Source: an uncultured Eggerthellaceae bacterium
GTDB taxonomy: Bacteria; Actinomycetota; Coriobacteriia; Coriobacteriales; Eggerthellaceae
Assembly: GCA_947566075.1 (NCBI GenBank)
Contig: CANOIM010000012.1
Span: 1 to 64,000 of the forward strand
Reading direction: 5' to 3'
Length of the DNA: 64,000 nt
Every line of letters starts with the position of its first letter. Position 1 is the first letter of the stretch. A model generated the notes under the pieces. The model was not told where the DNA came from and did not search any database. It worked only from the letters and a program-made list of their open reading frames with translations. Position numbers and translations under genes: made by a program. Below, piece by piece: positions 12,001-18,004 of this stretch.

Positions 12001-12886
12001 CAGAGGTGGCCGCGTTCTCAAGGCTGGTGGAGGGAGTCTCCTGGGCTGCTTCGTTGGCAGACGAATCGTCATCACCGAATGCGGAAGCAACGGTGCCGAA
12101 GCAGAGGCTGGCCGCCAGAGCAGCCGCCGTGAACATGCGGAAGGCAACGCCGCGCTTGGCCTTGCGCTCTGCCTTGGAGGGCTTGGCCTGGGTGGCCGTG
12201 GTAGTGGCCTTCGCGGCGGTCTTCGCCTGATTAGTTGAAGATGCCTTGAGGGCCTGGAGGCGCTTGAGGGCGTCTTTGATCACCGGGGATCCTTGGGTGG
12301 AAGCTTTGTCGTTCATGGCAACCGCACCTTTATATATATGTAGGGTCTCATTCGTTTGGCTGGGGGTAGGCTTGCGGGACGCGCTGAGATCAGCAGCGGC
12401 TGATGGGGTAGCCGATACGGATCCATTGGTTGCGTCTTCTGTGGTCTGAGGATGCGCAGCTGCATGGTCTGCAGACACAGCCTTCGTAGCCACTGGCTCT
12501 GCGGGTACAGATTCTGTGGCCATGGGCTCTGGGGCTAGCAGCTCTACGGGCTGCGACTCTATGGGCTGCAGCTCTACGGGCGCAGATCCTGCGGCCATTG
12601 ACTCTGTGGGCAGCGGCTCTGCGGAAACCGATCCTGCGGATACAGCCCGGCCCCGACGCACGGGGCAGGAGTTGGCAACGCGCACGCGCCTGGTTCGTGC
12701 AGGCGCCGAGGCGTGCTTTGGTTTGGCTGAGCGCTCATCAGCGCCTGCCGGGTTGACAGCCTGGGGCTTAGACGTGCGGTCCAAGCTCACATGCCGGGCG
12801 TTGGAAAGCTTGGAGGCGAAGCGCTCACGCATAGCGTCGAGCTGATTGCCGCCCCTTTCCGCGCCAAAACGTTCGTGATGACTCAT
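1..12886 (-). CDS. Giant BspA-like leucine-rich-repeat surface protein, 3' end outside the window
   Basis: One open frame runs from ATG 12886 to the left edge with no stop, so at least 4,290 residues are present and the C-terminus (cell-wall anchor or not) is unseen. Order: an Ala/Pro/Glu/Val-rich N-terminal 190 residues; a basic stretch followed by a hydrophobic segment ending TVASA (about residues 251-270), a likely signal peptide; BspA-type LRR_5 repeats (around 10.4-10.7 kb, for example IGESAFEGTTQLQSVDL); an Ala/Gln-rich coiled stretch (9.8-10.2 kb); a Gly/Glu/Thr-rich linker (8.87-9.16 kb); then long DUF285-type repeats of the MFxGCxxLxxVDL kind interrupted by four copies of a separate module. 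The family is extracellular and linked to adhesion. A second possible start is ATG 12316, with an AAAGGTG ribosome site, which would put the signal peptide at residues 61-80. The frame was checked at several points and is continuous. Confidence 0.85.
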   Translation of the reverse strand, partial: MSHHERFGAERGGNQLDAMRERFASKLSNARHVSLDRTSKPQAVNPAGADERSAKPKHASAPARTRRVRVANSCPVRRGRAVSAGSVSAEPLPTESMAAGSAPVELQPIESQPVELLAPEPMATESVPAEPVATKAVSADHAAAHPQTTEDATNGSVSATPSAAADLSASRKPTPSQTNETLHIYKGAVAMNDKASTQGSPVIKDALKRLQALKASSTNQAKTAAKATTTATQAKPSKAERKAKRGVAFRMFTAAALAASLCFGTVASAFGDDDSSANEAAQETPSTSLENAATSETPSSVEMISTTARLTDGGSSGSTITGTVSMNTYTDVFQVDGITYRSIFSPDEQAALQVEPQAAIIGLADSQLGSESIEIPATVSSAGNDYKVVALGERAAAQARSAADPQADAATKDMHLLGNGAGAAGLSAKNPALEKLLLPASLTYIDVDSLATFQNLKTIEVNVDNPVFAGHMGTLVMTDDFQQSVQDAEGVTVAYIPSAMRNVELPEHATGIFSEAAPYAKSVAGFHVPEANTHLTSTADLLLRGQDDDTLAVILRAAAAGTATVIPETATLNDLALPVTAIEAGAFSASAQLTSIVSPAVITSIAAQTTVVINDEEQQNTPPAFEQATVAKTTVALTSTDEEATAVWAEAGFTSFTQIGQAGTQETLESAGGSEVNENGQISGSVQLQAPDEQLVPGTATAGLTFTLLPDMTVEVGWSGRTTFATSLNIPSSAFVGDVAYPVSSIAKESFRGSPIQSLTLPASLRSIGESAFEGTTQLQSVDLGTSLRTIGYAAFKDSGISEIWLPETLQAVGGEAFANCGNLTKIVARGSVSTVAETALTGCTGVTILVPDAQETSSAWNAAKGLIVSNNRVVSYSISLPVDPLTLEQGEAGNIFSANMGVSTTAENSNAQAINSESTESAQGSGAAGTAGAAGVLGGAATSSTSASNAASAGGAQEMAAGAIGGASASQSAAQQRAQTVAEADAADEAAAAAAAAEGAAQITAQQEALDRAAANVAERQQLLRQAGVVTDYNYSAEDISVSTNGTVRAYESGDSEVTITRTLNNQTLAQNSRQVVVPAAAAPEAAQPQAQSEEQTTTYAQPRVVEETSTDEEYINKVFGPSVLARMDGDFNVYRQWSPNSIFWDVRRNPNVDEGQQYTLVILPYGEGEHVAPSTTGTNLAPWQVAANLATIEGETPVTLDMINNVVVLGQQAINLRNGTPNLFRGMTGLQKVSAEHEYTLYQPEGSEPENPDNPGGNTENTENPGGNTDNTETGGGEGGGETGGGEEGGETGGETGDEPTEGGETTDNTESGGETGDNTETGDNTEDNTETPNPPAPGPEPTQTTVTINDLGGFDFSTATDLSGLFQIPADAGTPQLTEFSAIDLGSSTSESGVNLSSMFEGQSNLRSVSITHVENTAWNGSASSLQSMFKGCTRLGEGGTADDPNIIDLSGIGTGLVNGDYASFGPAQSGMQDMFEGCPNITTIYAAAGQGPTNIDPTDEAQALNKNARIKIGPGWQKVLNGFFWNRRIIDQFPNYVLRVDVSVDGGPSNWINIMRRPNTYSEDDKNEPELRQRYVYNGTIFLDNAQAIERMAAWVKAEYLILPTAMQDLVQNLGSQFGGNLVGFGPVGYTDDPTMSSSYTNDVVFVIRQNEAKETSLIIGLPGSSEGPAPTFGRLASFSENRPAPWAAGWAGEIQNVYVEPGVYASDSLYQAFADLPNLKWADLSNLKISVKLPDGNDNPVPTTNISSMFEGDTSIQRVALAAGSTSGDFMNDTFGSGSTVPATPGTGIRLGANWDLSTLTNADRMFAGCSNLHEVEMRLGTGVSGEGHGASGASHVSAQMMFANALSPTTRPSGASDDFRVVLENFGSGTDGNFSNMFSGAFTPDLTVYPNATTNLTLKNIGSGDDTNLTRMVANAKGLQSATLENVGSGDGANLTEMFMGDDALANVHTTAVGTGSGVNLTGMFSSIGSNPFFTPTSDVNFLMNGLATGGNAKLTNMFAGSFSNTGYAGRNVSITFAAGTGGEAPKPAYDLSGLFNGATNINRLDLRYLPAMATRPNVGTGVEADLSMANAFNGLRRLTKVEAQAPDASATPAAIPENALIFATGYTFNNVTSLEAAFANMTALQTANLQDFLVNDANTRPTTSMARMFENDAALTQVNLNTTTAETDLIKPFQLANDLRFMFAGCANLTTMDLRGIDTSHVPGDQYSYGEMQSGMHGMFNNCTKLGAADHIGTMPTTYDYENNIYLGSGWTKILNGFFWCRSTQATFPSYIFRPNTSVYIYGGPESNSGNNALLECPNVTIGQERYRFDGKVRLSDKNALFRSEFWQEMGYGNNLDFSNIGDVLGNTGAATYGDNIVAGNFIGFTEMHPQHVDYVVWVIRSKDNEAETGISTPEDNTLLIYRNPNMFEADDDKVVLIDNFITASATEGSGLEYNAAPWTKPGAHNDVGYADAFTQAKIYDHVAANKYMESMFEGCTKLKNVDFSNMIIDTWAHASHPEHDMWYKDDFNANYGTEEDPKVYQVDFHNMDRMFAGCTALTGFTNNVQVSQGDAINQNGVSFIHRIEDSSGGYSNHGIHGVVSSREMFEGCTALTDVNLTSWMNYGEFDPDLGVADATRMFAGCTGLQEVRLDTFGNQAQTTLDATSMFEGAFTTPGSGFLPRLTLIKFGNGPAPTLTSFAQNADHLKRLVVDTSLNGEGANLTSAFQGAVRLENISFWQSVTARGANLTNAFKSTMGSVGSEGTVFPASTNAIVNFENSLYNGPILTGLFEDSFQNPNGASSRVVWSMDGNVSEEMRNTPPADGARMFANCTNLKKIDLTGFSNKYPANMSEMFAGCTSIQQAITKPASGAASNNVILFSPTMDMSAVSNMNSLFQDCTGLTQVNINNLSTSKVPGPAETAGASMNSLFKGCTNVTNITLGTTDPATIGSTTDMRFMFQDCEKLHTLDLMGLGTATMAGNTSDYGEIRAMQYNMFDGCTLLTTEDGSDSPQTSPEPSITIGPGFQKVLNGFFWNRESTTANPNYVMASNVSISVHGGPQSIINLMLCPNARLGTTTYRYSGEIKPSDSSALAYMGIWSGQEYNIGYANMGSTFGTVYEDAFGTIIAGGYVGESDPNKQVDNAIAKQLGVASVVWVIRSPHSGDEAYQAKNAGDATLLIYPNVYAEGSNQTAQGRMRAFTDDNPAPWAGRTAGMGVPTRDESSDARLPLADTIGRVMVFPGVYAGSSLQNAFQGMPNVRSIDATNLTVDSTTTNITSLAEGCASLANVTLSSGVTRSNLLFQATGDAAADGTRTPPAETPGFTAVTTLPTDDLYRQWDLSGIQFATRAFSGGRESQMTAVTLKDFEVASAPDASSLGADFSYLAADNPNIRSIDISNVAPAASRVTFTGAFQYTGSNVAYKPNDIQGNGLIHMKDSFNGEGAMLDSMFEGTNLRWTCGQYTDWPMSNFGNGNNANLSRMFYNAKHMAYLQLQNVGTGENAILNSLAAYVGTERERADRDDERGIILTNVGGPGTDATSLFEGSLTSGVDLDANNNLNITQQANTAKIIWKDSSALTKYLVSADGLCANSGANIIDLRGMPQMGFRQGEMVTTASASSMFMGAARVRRNPNFDASYYTGEKAYTGTVSAVPDSVSFDNAGTALSTWPNIYEGVAALPQNAQVGSVKCWDTTRISDFSYMVASSQVVQVNLPSVLGSKTLLDANGNAGVLNMSKPSFYGFAMNCTSLQSVDLSLPKDANGNPDPAADPWVANGTQMPLSEMSSTPSTKDLRYGFAGCPNLVSLDMTGVGTWAVEGNYDGYGERASGMHDMLAPTAHNQYTKLTGTAIGNAANVEIPSNVQKSNYKAITLTGNAAEAQEGEQNAFKMTIGNGFTRVLPGVFESRASATSEPSFVLAATATVYVYGGPSQASDLAFKPDNFARGLIYRFNGKVAVNNLASFKNMATSWTPRRYTNNMDMSAMDNIVGRTGEGFGTILTGGFVGVTSETDVDGIGVAWAIRRKPGDQFGTLIIYPGSETSSQRGLMRNFTTSDPAPWSSLGAGDSGINADYNRVKVYPGVTANVSMVSAFEGAMSAVDIDLTSMNASSIEDMSRMAYGCTSLVGVTDQVAATGGDDPESKTATIADAGLALPRRGDAGGFGVGKTIKAVSFAEGCTNLMNVTLGATGAEGEAFLGLSDMTRAFAGCKGLAQVHLRSVGAPGLVMRETFAEAGSGAADSALTFTRVGAQAAVNTSPSAPSVLSKASFASVKVKNSFLEAGMSATSAFASSTLGSLEIEGSFTGKAAQASLAAQQAQ
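776..1276 (-). repeat. Repeated module, copy D, inside the giant surface protein
   Basis: This 167-residue copy is the most divergent of the four complete ones. It begins IGNGFTRVLPGVFESR and contains YVYGGP, YRFNGKV, VAWAIRR, TLIIYPG and GLMRNFTTSDPAPW. It starts 2,595 bp after copy C. Confidence 0.7.
3311..3871 (-). repeat. Repeated module, copy C, inside the giant surface protein
   Basis: This 187-residue copy begins IGPGFQKVLNGFFWNR and contains SVHGGP, LCPNARLGTTTYRYSGEI, VVWVIRS and TLLIYPN, then GRMRAFTDDNPAPW at its end. It starts 2,256 bp after copy B. Confidence 0.75.
5549..6127 (-). repeat. Repeated module, copy B, inside the giant surface protein
   Basis: This 193-residue copy begins LGSGWTKILNGFFWCR and contains YIYGGP, CPNVTIGQERYRFDGKV, VVWVIRS and TLLIYRNPN before ending NAAPW. 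It starts 2,214 bp after copy A, so the repeat unit of the protein is roughly 740 residues: one module plus one array of DUF285 repeats. Confidence 0.75.
7814..8341 (-). repeat. Repeated module, copy A, inside the giant surface protein
   Basis: This 176-residue block begins IGPGWQKVLNGFFWNR, contains a GGP turn, a YxYNG segment, VVFVIR and a LIIGLPG strand, and ends NRPAPW. It interrupts the DUF285 repeats and is the copy nearest the N-terminus of the four complete ones. A degenerate fifth copy (SPNSIFWDVRRNPN ... LVILPYGEG ... NLAPW) lies nearer the N-terminus at about 9320-9540. Confidence 0.75.
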
Positions 12887-13296
12887 ATCTTTTCCCCATC
12901 TGCGGGCATCAGCCCGCGGTTGTGGAACCCGTCACGAACGTCCTTAGTTCATGACGCGTCCCGCTTCCTGCCTTGGTGTTTCCCAGCACCAACGTGGCGT
13001 ATATGCCTGCTATCCCTGCCTCCCTTTCGTGCCCCTTTTTAGGGGCTATACGTGTGCTCGCGCGCGCGTATAGGCATAGTTCGACAGATATAGCAATGTG
13101 CACTATAACCGCAGGTCAAGGCAAGTTTCAAATGGCATATCCGTGCTGCAAATGTGGTGGAATTGTGTGGTACCTGAAGATGGCCTGAAATAGCCGTTGC
13201 CAAACGGTAACTTTTCCCTGTTCGGAGGGTTGAACACGTCTTGCGATTTTACGCAACCCCTAATTTGATTTAGTGCATTTCTCGGTGATAAAAATG

Positions 13297-13322
13297 TTGA
13301 AGGTTTTTGCAAAAACCTTCAA
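13297..13322. repeat. Perfect 26-bp palindrome
   Basis: Each 13-bp arm reads TTGAAGGTTTTTG from its own strand and there is no loop. It lies about 410 bp upstream of the giant surface protein start, in AT-rich DNA. It could be an operator or a hairpin; no T-tract follows it, so a simple terminator is less likely. Confidence 0.6.
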
Positions 13323-13729
13323 ATTTCCACAACTTTTGAACGCCGTTTTCCTTGAACGTGGAACATCGGCGGTAAATGGTGAAAAGGCTCTTTACACTCC
13401 CGTAAGGGGCCTTGGGAGATCAGTGCGCCGGTACGTCTTTCGGTCCTGTCAGTCTGTGGCGGCGCCTAACTACTTTCGGCAGCTCCGCTGCCGAGAGGCG
13501 GATATCAAACCCGGATACCCGCCTACAAGACTGATTCGTCTATGAATATGCTTAGCGAGGACATGCGCTCCTAAATACAAAGATGGCGGGGAAAAGGTCC
13601 CCGCCCAAGGTAGGACCAGGGCCTTACGGCCAGCCCCGAATATGCATTAATCATACCTTGCCATGACCCTTCGGTCTAGACATTCCTGCGGGTAAGACAG
13701 CCTCCCTGCAGCAGCTATGCTGCCGGAAG

Positions 13730-14245
13730 GCGGACAGGAACGAGTTCCTGTCCCTACGGGCAACCAGGGCAGCATCGCCGTTCCAAGGGCTTCGCCGCCG
13801 CGGCCAAAAGCAACAACCCAGGAAGCGGACGCGGCGGCCTATGGTTAGGCGCCGCAGAGGACTAACTGGGTTGGGAAGCTTAACCGGCGCACATCCTTGG
13901 GCGCGAAGCGCCCACTACTCACCCGGATGGGGCATCAACCTGAACGCGGAGCGACACCCACGCCGAAGGCGTGAGTAAAAGCAGAGGGGGACGCGATAAG
14001 CGTCCCCCGATACACTTGGCGGCCGCGGAGAGCGGCCGCCCGCGGTGATGATGCGGGCCCGGAGGGCCCCATCAGCAGTGCGGCTGGTTTTTAGTTGTTG
14101 CAGAGAAAGTGCGGCCCACAAGGGGTTGAGGCCGATTCTGCAAGGCAAGAAAAGCGTGGTAAAGTGCGAAGCACCACGTCTTTTCGCAGCCTGAAGCCAA
14201 GGCCGAACATCCCTTGTGGGACGCACGAACCAGGAAGACAAAAAG
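13730..14245 (+). repeat. Mosaic intergenic repeat, longest copy (plus orientation)
   Basis: About 500 bp that match 61068-61567 in inverted orientation, with parts also at 46190-46405 (same orientation) and 44690-44850 (inverted). It is a chain of hairpins: the GGACAGGAAC palindrome, a GGGGGACGC/GCGTCCCCC stem, a GGCGGCCGC/GCGGCCGCC stem, and an ACGCC/GGCGT stem. The order and the loops are conserved between copies, which suggests a structured mobile or transcribed element and not random GC-rich filler. Confidence 0.65.
13732..13753. repeat. Dispersed 22-bp palindrome, copy 1 (GGACAGGAAC arms)
   Basis: The 10-bp arms GGACAGGAAC and GTTCCTGTCC are separated by two bases and followed by CTACGG. 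The same palindrome occurs at 36074-36095, 44828-44849 and 61546-61567, always outside genes. Confidence 0.8.
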
Positions 14246-14274
14246 ATTCTGCGAAGCGGGCGCGTAACCTAAGA

Positions 14275-15285
14275 TCATCTCTCGAAGGCGGCGCGGCCTG
14301 CGGCGACGCAGACCAGTTCGTTCAACACCGCAGGCATGGTGAGCCCTGCAGCCTTGCACGCCGTGGGAAACAGCGAATGACTGGTCATACCGGGGGAAAC
14401 GTCCACTTCGAAGCACTTAGCTTGGGCCCCATCCCAGATCATGTCAATGCGCCCGAGGTCTCGCACGCTGTAGGCCCGGTACACCTCAAGGGCCGCCCGT
14501 TCTATCTCAGCACGGATGGCTTCAGCCTCAGCCGGATCCGACGAGAGGGATTCTGGCCGCACGGGGCAGAAGAAATCAACCTTGTCCACATCCAGGCGCG
14601 CTTCGGAATCATAGAATTCCCCTTTCGCCACGATCTCAACCGGGGGAAGCACATGGGCATCCCACCCGGTGCCCAGGATGGACACGGAAAGCTCCACGCC
14701 GTCTATCCATTGTTCGATATTGACGGCATTGTCGTAGGAGAGCGCATCAAGGATGGCCTCTCCCAGCTGTTCTTGGCTGTTCACCTTATGGATGCCCAGC
14801 GCGCTGCCCCCGTGGGCAGGCTTCACCGCCACGGGAAAACCGCCGATGACCCGTTCAGGCACCAGATCCAGGGCCGTGGCAGCCCCCATCTCCAGGAAGG
14901 CGTCCTTGGAGATGAACACGCCCTGGGGCCAGGAGGCATTCCCCACTTCGCCGCTGATCTCTCGGTACTTGTTGAGGCTGGAGTGCAGGGCATCCTTGTT
15001 ATACGCGCGGTGACAGACGCTGGCGGGGGATCCCACGAAGGGGATGCCCAGGAACTCCAGGAGGCTTTGGATGGTGCCATCTTCGCCATGCTTGCCATGG
15101 AGCGCGTTGTAGACCACGTCCGGCTTTTCGCTGCGCAGGGTGGGAACCAGCTCTTTCGTGGTGTCCAACGGGACCACCTTGTGACCCGCTTCGGTGAGCG
15201 CATCGCACACCAGCTTGCCGCTTTCCAGCGAGAATTCCCGTTCGAAGGACTGACCTCCCATGAGAACCGCAACCTTGAGTGTCAT
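14275..15285 (-). CDS. Divergent D-alanine--D-alanine ligase-like ATP-grasp protein
   Basis: A 336-residue protein of the Ddl family, which joins two D-amino acids for peptidoglycan precursors in the cytoplasm. The N-terminal GGQSFEREFSLESG, HGKHGEDGTIQ and C-terminal SPGMTSHSLFP motifs fit the family. Several positions differ from the usual sequence: the EGSS loop is GGSA, the EAKY stretch of the omega loop is EARL, and the metal-binding ExN is EVD. A second, canonical Ddl lies at 18172-19128. The start is ATG 15285 with AAAGGAA upstream. It follows the aminotransferase by 39 bp, so the two are probably co-transcribed; the gap contains a CTTTAGG/CCTAAAG stem just upstream of the ribosome site. 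It may be a second Ddl or a ligase with another C-terminal substrate. Confidence 0.75.
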   Translation of the reverse strand: MTLKVAVLMGGQSFEREFSLESGKLVCDALTEAGHKVVPLDTTKELVPTLRSEKPDVVYNALHGKHGEDGTIQSLLEFLGIPFVGSPASVCHRAYNKDALHSSLNKYREISGEVGNASWPQGVFISKDAFLEMGAATALDLVPERVIGGFPVAVKPAHGGSALGIHKVNSQEQLGEAILDALSYDNAVNIEQWIDGVELSVSILGTGWDAHVLPPVEIVAKGEFYDSEARLDVDKVDFFCPVRPESLSSDPAEAEAIRAEIERAALEVYRAYSVRDLGRIDMIWDGAQAKCFEVDVSPGMTSHSLFPTACKAAGLTMPAVLNELVCVAAGRAAFER

Positions 15286-15324
15286 ATTCGTTCCTTTCTT
15301 TAGGGGATGCAGCGGCTTCGTAAC

Positions 15325-16590
15325 CTAAAGAGCTCCAGCTTCGATGAAGACCCGGTAGAGCTCAAGGCGCGCTTCGATGACCTCAGCCAAACGGCGTATG
15401 GCTTCCGTGATGTTCTGGGGGCTTTCGTAGCTGAAGTTGATGCGCATGCTGTTCTTGCCCGCGCGGCCTTCAGGATAGAAGGAATCTCCTGGCACGTAGG
15501 TGACGCCCGCCTCAAGGGCTTCAGCCAACATGCTGCCCGTGTCCACATATTCCGGCAGCGTGACCCACACGAAGAGGCCTCCTTCCGGGTGCGTCCACGT
15601 GGCCTCGGGCGGGAAAAACTCCTCCAAGGCCGCCAGCATGGCATCCCGGCGGATGGTGTAGGTTTGGATGAACCGCTGGAGCGTGCGCTGCCAGGGCACA
15701 TCTTCGAAGTAGTGCTGAACGATGGCTTGATCCATGGAGCTTCCGCAGAGGTCTGCCCCCTGCTTCGCCAGCAGCACCTTGGAAAGGACATGGCGGGGGG
15801 CCACGATCCAGCCGCACCGCAGGCCGGGAGCGAAGATCTTCGAGATGGTTCCCAGGTAGATGACCTGGTCATCCAGGGCTTTCAGGGGAATCTGGTGGCC
15901 GCCGTCGAAGCGGATGCGGCCGTAGGGGTCATCCTCTATGATGAGGAAATCGTACTCATGGGAGAGCTCGATCAACCGGCGGCGGCGCTCAGGGGTCATG
16001 GTGACGCCGCTGGGGTTCTGGAAGTTGGGAATGACATAGGCGAACTTGAGCCGCGGGTTGCCCTTGCCGATGCGCTTGAGCTCCTCTTCCAGGAGGTCCA
16101 TGCGCATGCCGTCTTCGTCCATATCCACCGCGTGGACTTCCGGCTCATAGGCGGAAAAGGCTTGGAGGGCGCCCAGGTAGGTGGGGCCTTCGGTGAGGAT
16201 GATATCCCCCGGGTTTATGAACACCTTCGCCAACAGATCCAGCGCCTCTTGAGCCCCGGTTGTCAACACGACATTCTGGGGTTTTGCACGCACTCCGATG
16301 TCCCGAAGGAGGTGGGTGACCACCTTGCGCGTTTCCGGACGGCCATCGGTGGGCCCGTACTGGTAGGCAACAGAGCGGTCATGGATGTCTGCCACGGCGG
16401 CCATCATGGCGTGGTCAACGTCTTCCTTGGGAAGCAAGCGCACATCCGGCATGCCTCCTGAAAGGGAGATGATGTCAGGCCGCGTGGCTGCCGAGAAGAG
16501 GTCTCTGACCGGGGAGGAGCGCATCTTGTGGATACGGGTTGCCACCTTGCTGTCAGAGGTGTCGAATTCAAGATGAGCTGTGCCTGCCAT
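15325..16590 (-). CDS. PLP-dependent class I/II aminotransferase
   Basis: A 421-residue fold-type I aminotransferase resembling the 2-aminoadipate/aromatic group (LysN-, MocR-domain-like). Visible motifs are SGGMPD near the N-terminus, YGPTDG, TTGAQEALDL, the EDDPYG segment with the PLP-contacting Asp and Tyr, the Schiff-base lysine in GTISKIFAPGLRCGW, and the SMRINFS carboxylate-binding Arg near the end. The start is ATG 16590 because AAGGAG stands 4 bp upstream; a longer frame to 16923 has no such support and would overlap the divergent gene. It is upstream of the divergent Ddl-like gene in the same direction, so a role in supplying an amino acid for that ligase is possible but not shown. 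Confidence 0.85.
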   Translation of the reverse strand: MAGTAHLEFDTSDSKVATRIHKMRSSPVRDLFSAATRPDIISLSGGMPDVRLLPKEDVDHAMMAAVADIHDRSVAYQYGPTDGRPETRKVVTHLLRDIGVRAKPQNVVLTTGAQEALDLLAKVFINPGDIILTEGPTYLGALQAFSAYEPEVHAVDMDEDGMRMDLLEEELKRIGKGNPRLKFAYVIPNFQNPSGVTMTPERRRRLIELSHEYDFLIIEDDPYGRIRFDGGHQIPLKALDDQVIYLGTISKIFAPGLRCGWIVAPRHVLSKVLLAKQGADLCGSSMDQAIVQHYFEDVPWQRTLQRFIQTYTIRRDAMLAALEEFFPPEATWTHPEGGLFVWVTLPEYVDTGSMLAEALEAGVTYVPGDSFYPEGRAGKNSMRINFSYESPQNITEAIRRLAEVIEARLELYRVFIEAGAL

Positions 16591-16785
16591 GATGCTCCTT
16601 GGTTGGTCTATGGTGTGGTTCGAGCTTCGTTCCTGGCAGTGTAATGCAGAGAAGAGGCTGCTCAAACGGTGCTCTGGCCTTGAGCGTTGATTGTAGCCGA
16701 GTGGTGAGCAGGCGTGTAGGTCATCGCTGATACCAAGAAGACTATACTGTTTCGTTATGGCTAACAATGTGTAAAGGCGGAACCC

Positions 16786-17019
16786 ATGGATCTCAATGAG
16801 CTCTATCATTTCCTCTTCGAAACCTACCCCGGGATCGGCATTCTGGTTGGCGCGGGACTGATCTTGAGCATCCTCGTTTGCGTGATCTTGGAATTCAGGA
16901 CACGAAAGCTCTATCGGAATCATGAGCCAGCTGAGGATGATTGGTCATTGTTCTATGACGAAGTGGTTGAGGGTGAAGAGGAAGAACTGCAGAAAGAGCA
17001 ACGAAACGGTGAAGATTAA
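16786..17019 (+). CDS. Small single-span membrane protein, function unknown
   Basis: A 77-residue protein with one hydrophobic segment (about residues 16-36, GIGILVGAGLILSILVCVIL) and then an acidic, probably cytoplasmic tail (DDWSLFYDEVVEGEEEEL). AAAGGCGG lies 8 bp upstream of the ATG and a TATACT at 16743-16748 may be its -10 box. It is divergent from the aminotransferase and 52 bp ahead of the pyridoxal kinase. I do not recognise the family. Confidence 0.7.
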   Translation: MDLNELYHFLFETYPGIGILVGAGLILSILVCVILEFRTRKLYRNHEPAEDDWSLFYDEVVEGEEEELQKEQRNGED

Positions 17020-17071
17020 GGCTGGATATCTGAAGGATACCCGCGAAGATCTGAAGGAAGAGGGCTGAAGG

Positions 17072-18004
17072 ATGCAGCATTTCAACGAGACGGACATGGA
17101 CAACGAACAGATCCATGGTGACCCTGACCCGGTGTTCCTCTACCAACGGGAGGGGGCTTACATCCCCCGCGTAGCTGCCGTTCATGACCTCTGCGGTTAC
17201 GGAAAGTGCTCTTTAGGCGTTGCCATTCCCGTGCTCTCTGCTGCCGGGTGCGATGTGTGCCCGGTTCCCACCGGCCTCTTCTCATCCCACACCGCGTTCC
17301 CGGGCTGGTACATGCATGACACGACGGAAATCCTGACGGACTATCTGAACGCCTGGAAGGGCATCGATGTGCAGATAGACGCTGTGTATTCGGGCTTTCT
17401 GGGAGCACCGGAGCAGGTGGATGTGATCCGTTCGCTCTACGGGGAGTATCCGCAGGCCATCAAGTTCGTTGACCCGGTCATGGCCGATCATGGCAAGGTA
17501 TATCCCACCTACACGCCTGAGCTTTGCTCCGCCATGGCGGAATTGGCGAAGGTGGCAGATGTGCTGACCCCTAACCTCACGGAAGCGGCCATCATCTTAG
17601 GGGAACCCATTGGAGATGCTTGGGGTGGGGTAGATATCCCTGATGAAGAGGCCTTCCGCCTAGTGCACGCTCTGCTTGACCTGGGTGCGAAGAACGTGGT
17701 GCTCAAGGGGATCCAACGAGAAGGCGAAACGGTCATCCGTAACTTCGTAGGGAGCGAAGGGGCACTGGAGATCATCGAAGTTGAGAATGAATACGTGCCC
17801 TATATGCTCCATGGCACGGGGGATGTGTACGCCTCCTGCGTGCTTGCCGGATTGATGGCGGGGCGTTCATTGGTGGAATCAGTGGCGTTCGCAGGGAACT
17901 TCGTTCATGACGCGATGATCGTCTCAGCGAAGCAGCCGAACTTCATGGACCGCGGCGTCAGCTTCGAACCGCTGCTGGGGAATGTGAGCCAATTGTTGGG
18001 ATAG
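17072..18004 (+). CDS. pdxY: Pyridoxal/pyridoxamine kinase
   Basis: A 310-residue ribokinase-fold enzyme of the PdxK/PdxY group, which phosphorylates pyridoxal, pyridoxine or pyridoxamine to make or salvage PLP. Evidence: an N-terminal VAAVHDLCGYGKCSL (the family's SxxVxGxVGxSA region), PTGLFSSHTAFPGW, VDPVMADHGKVY, a DVLTPNLTEA stretch, and the GTGDVYAS motif carrying the catalytic Asp and anion hole. The first 25 residues precede the usual start of the fold; ATG 17096 is an alternative. It lies after the small membrane protein and just before a large palindrome that begins at its stop codon. The symbol is by family only; PdxK is equally possible. Confidence 0.8.
   Translation: MQHFNETDMDNEQIHGDPDPVFLYQREGAYIPRVAAVHDLCGYGKCSLGVAIPVLSAAGCDVCPVPTGLFSSHTAFPGWYMHDTTEILTDYLNAWKGIDVQIDAVYSGFLGAPEQVDVIRSLYGEYPQAIKFVDPVMADHGKVYPTYTPELCSAMAELAKVADVLTPNLTEAAIILGEPIGDAWGGVDIPDEEAFRLVHALLDLGAKNVVLKGIQREGETVIRNFVGSEGALEIIEVENEYVPYMLHGTGDVYASCVLAGLMAGRSLVESVAFAGNFVHDAMIVSAKQPNFMDRGVSFEPLLGNVSQLLG

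Larger units (their letters stand above)
12887..14274. other. Long gene-free stretch with palindromes and a mosaic repeat
   Basis: I find no convincing gene here; the short frames lack ribosome sites and family resemblance. It holds the upstream region of the giant surface protein (a possible minus-strand promoter, TTGAAA and TATAGT about 18 bp apart near 13098-13130), a perfect 26-bp palindrome at 13297-13322, several GC-rich hairpins (for example 13586-13608), and the mosaic repeat described separately from about 13730. Confidence 0.6.

Noticed and set aside
13273..13545. A 90-codon plus-strand frame in the gap upstream of the surface gene
   Set aside because: It contains the 26-bp palindrome and hairpins, has no ribosome site and resembles nothing.
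15307..16461. A 384-codon plus-strand frame
   Set aside because: It is antisense to the aminotransferase, which has all expected motifs and a ribosome site.
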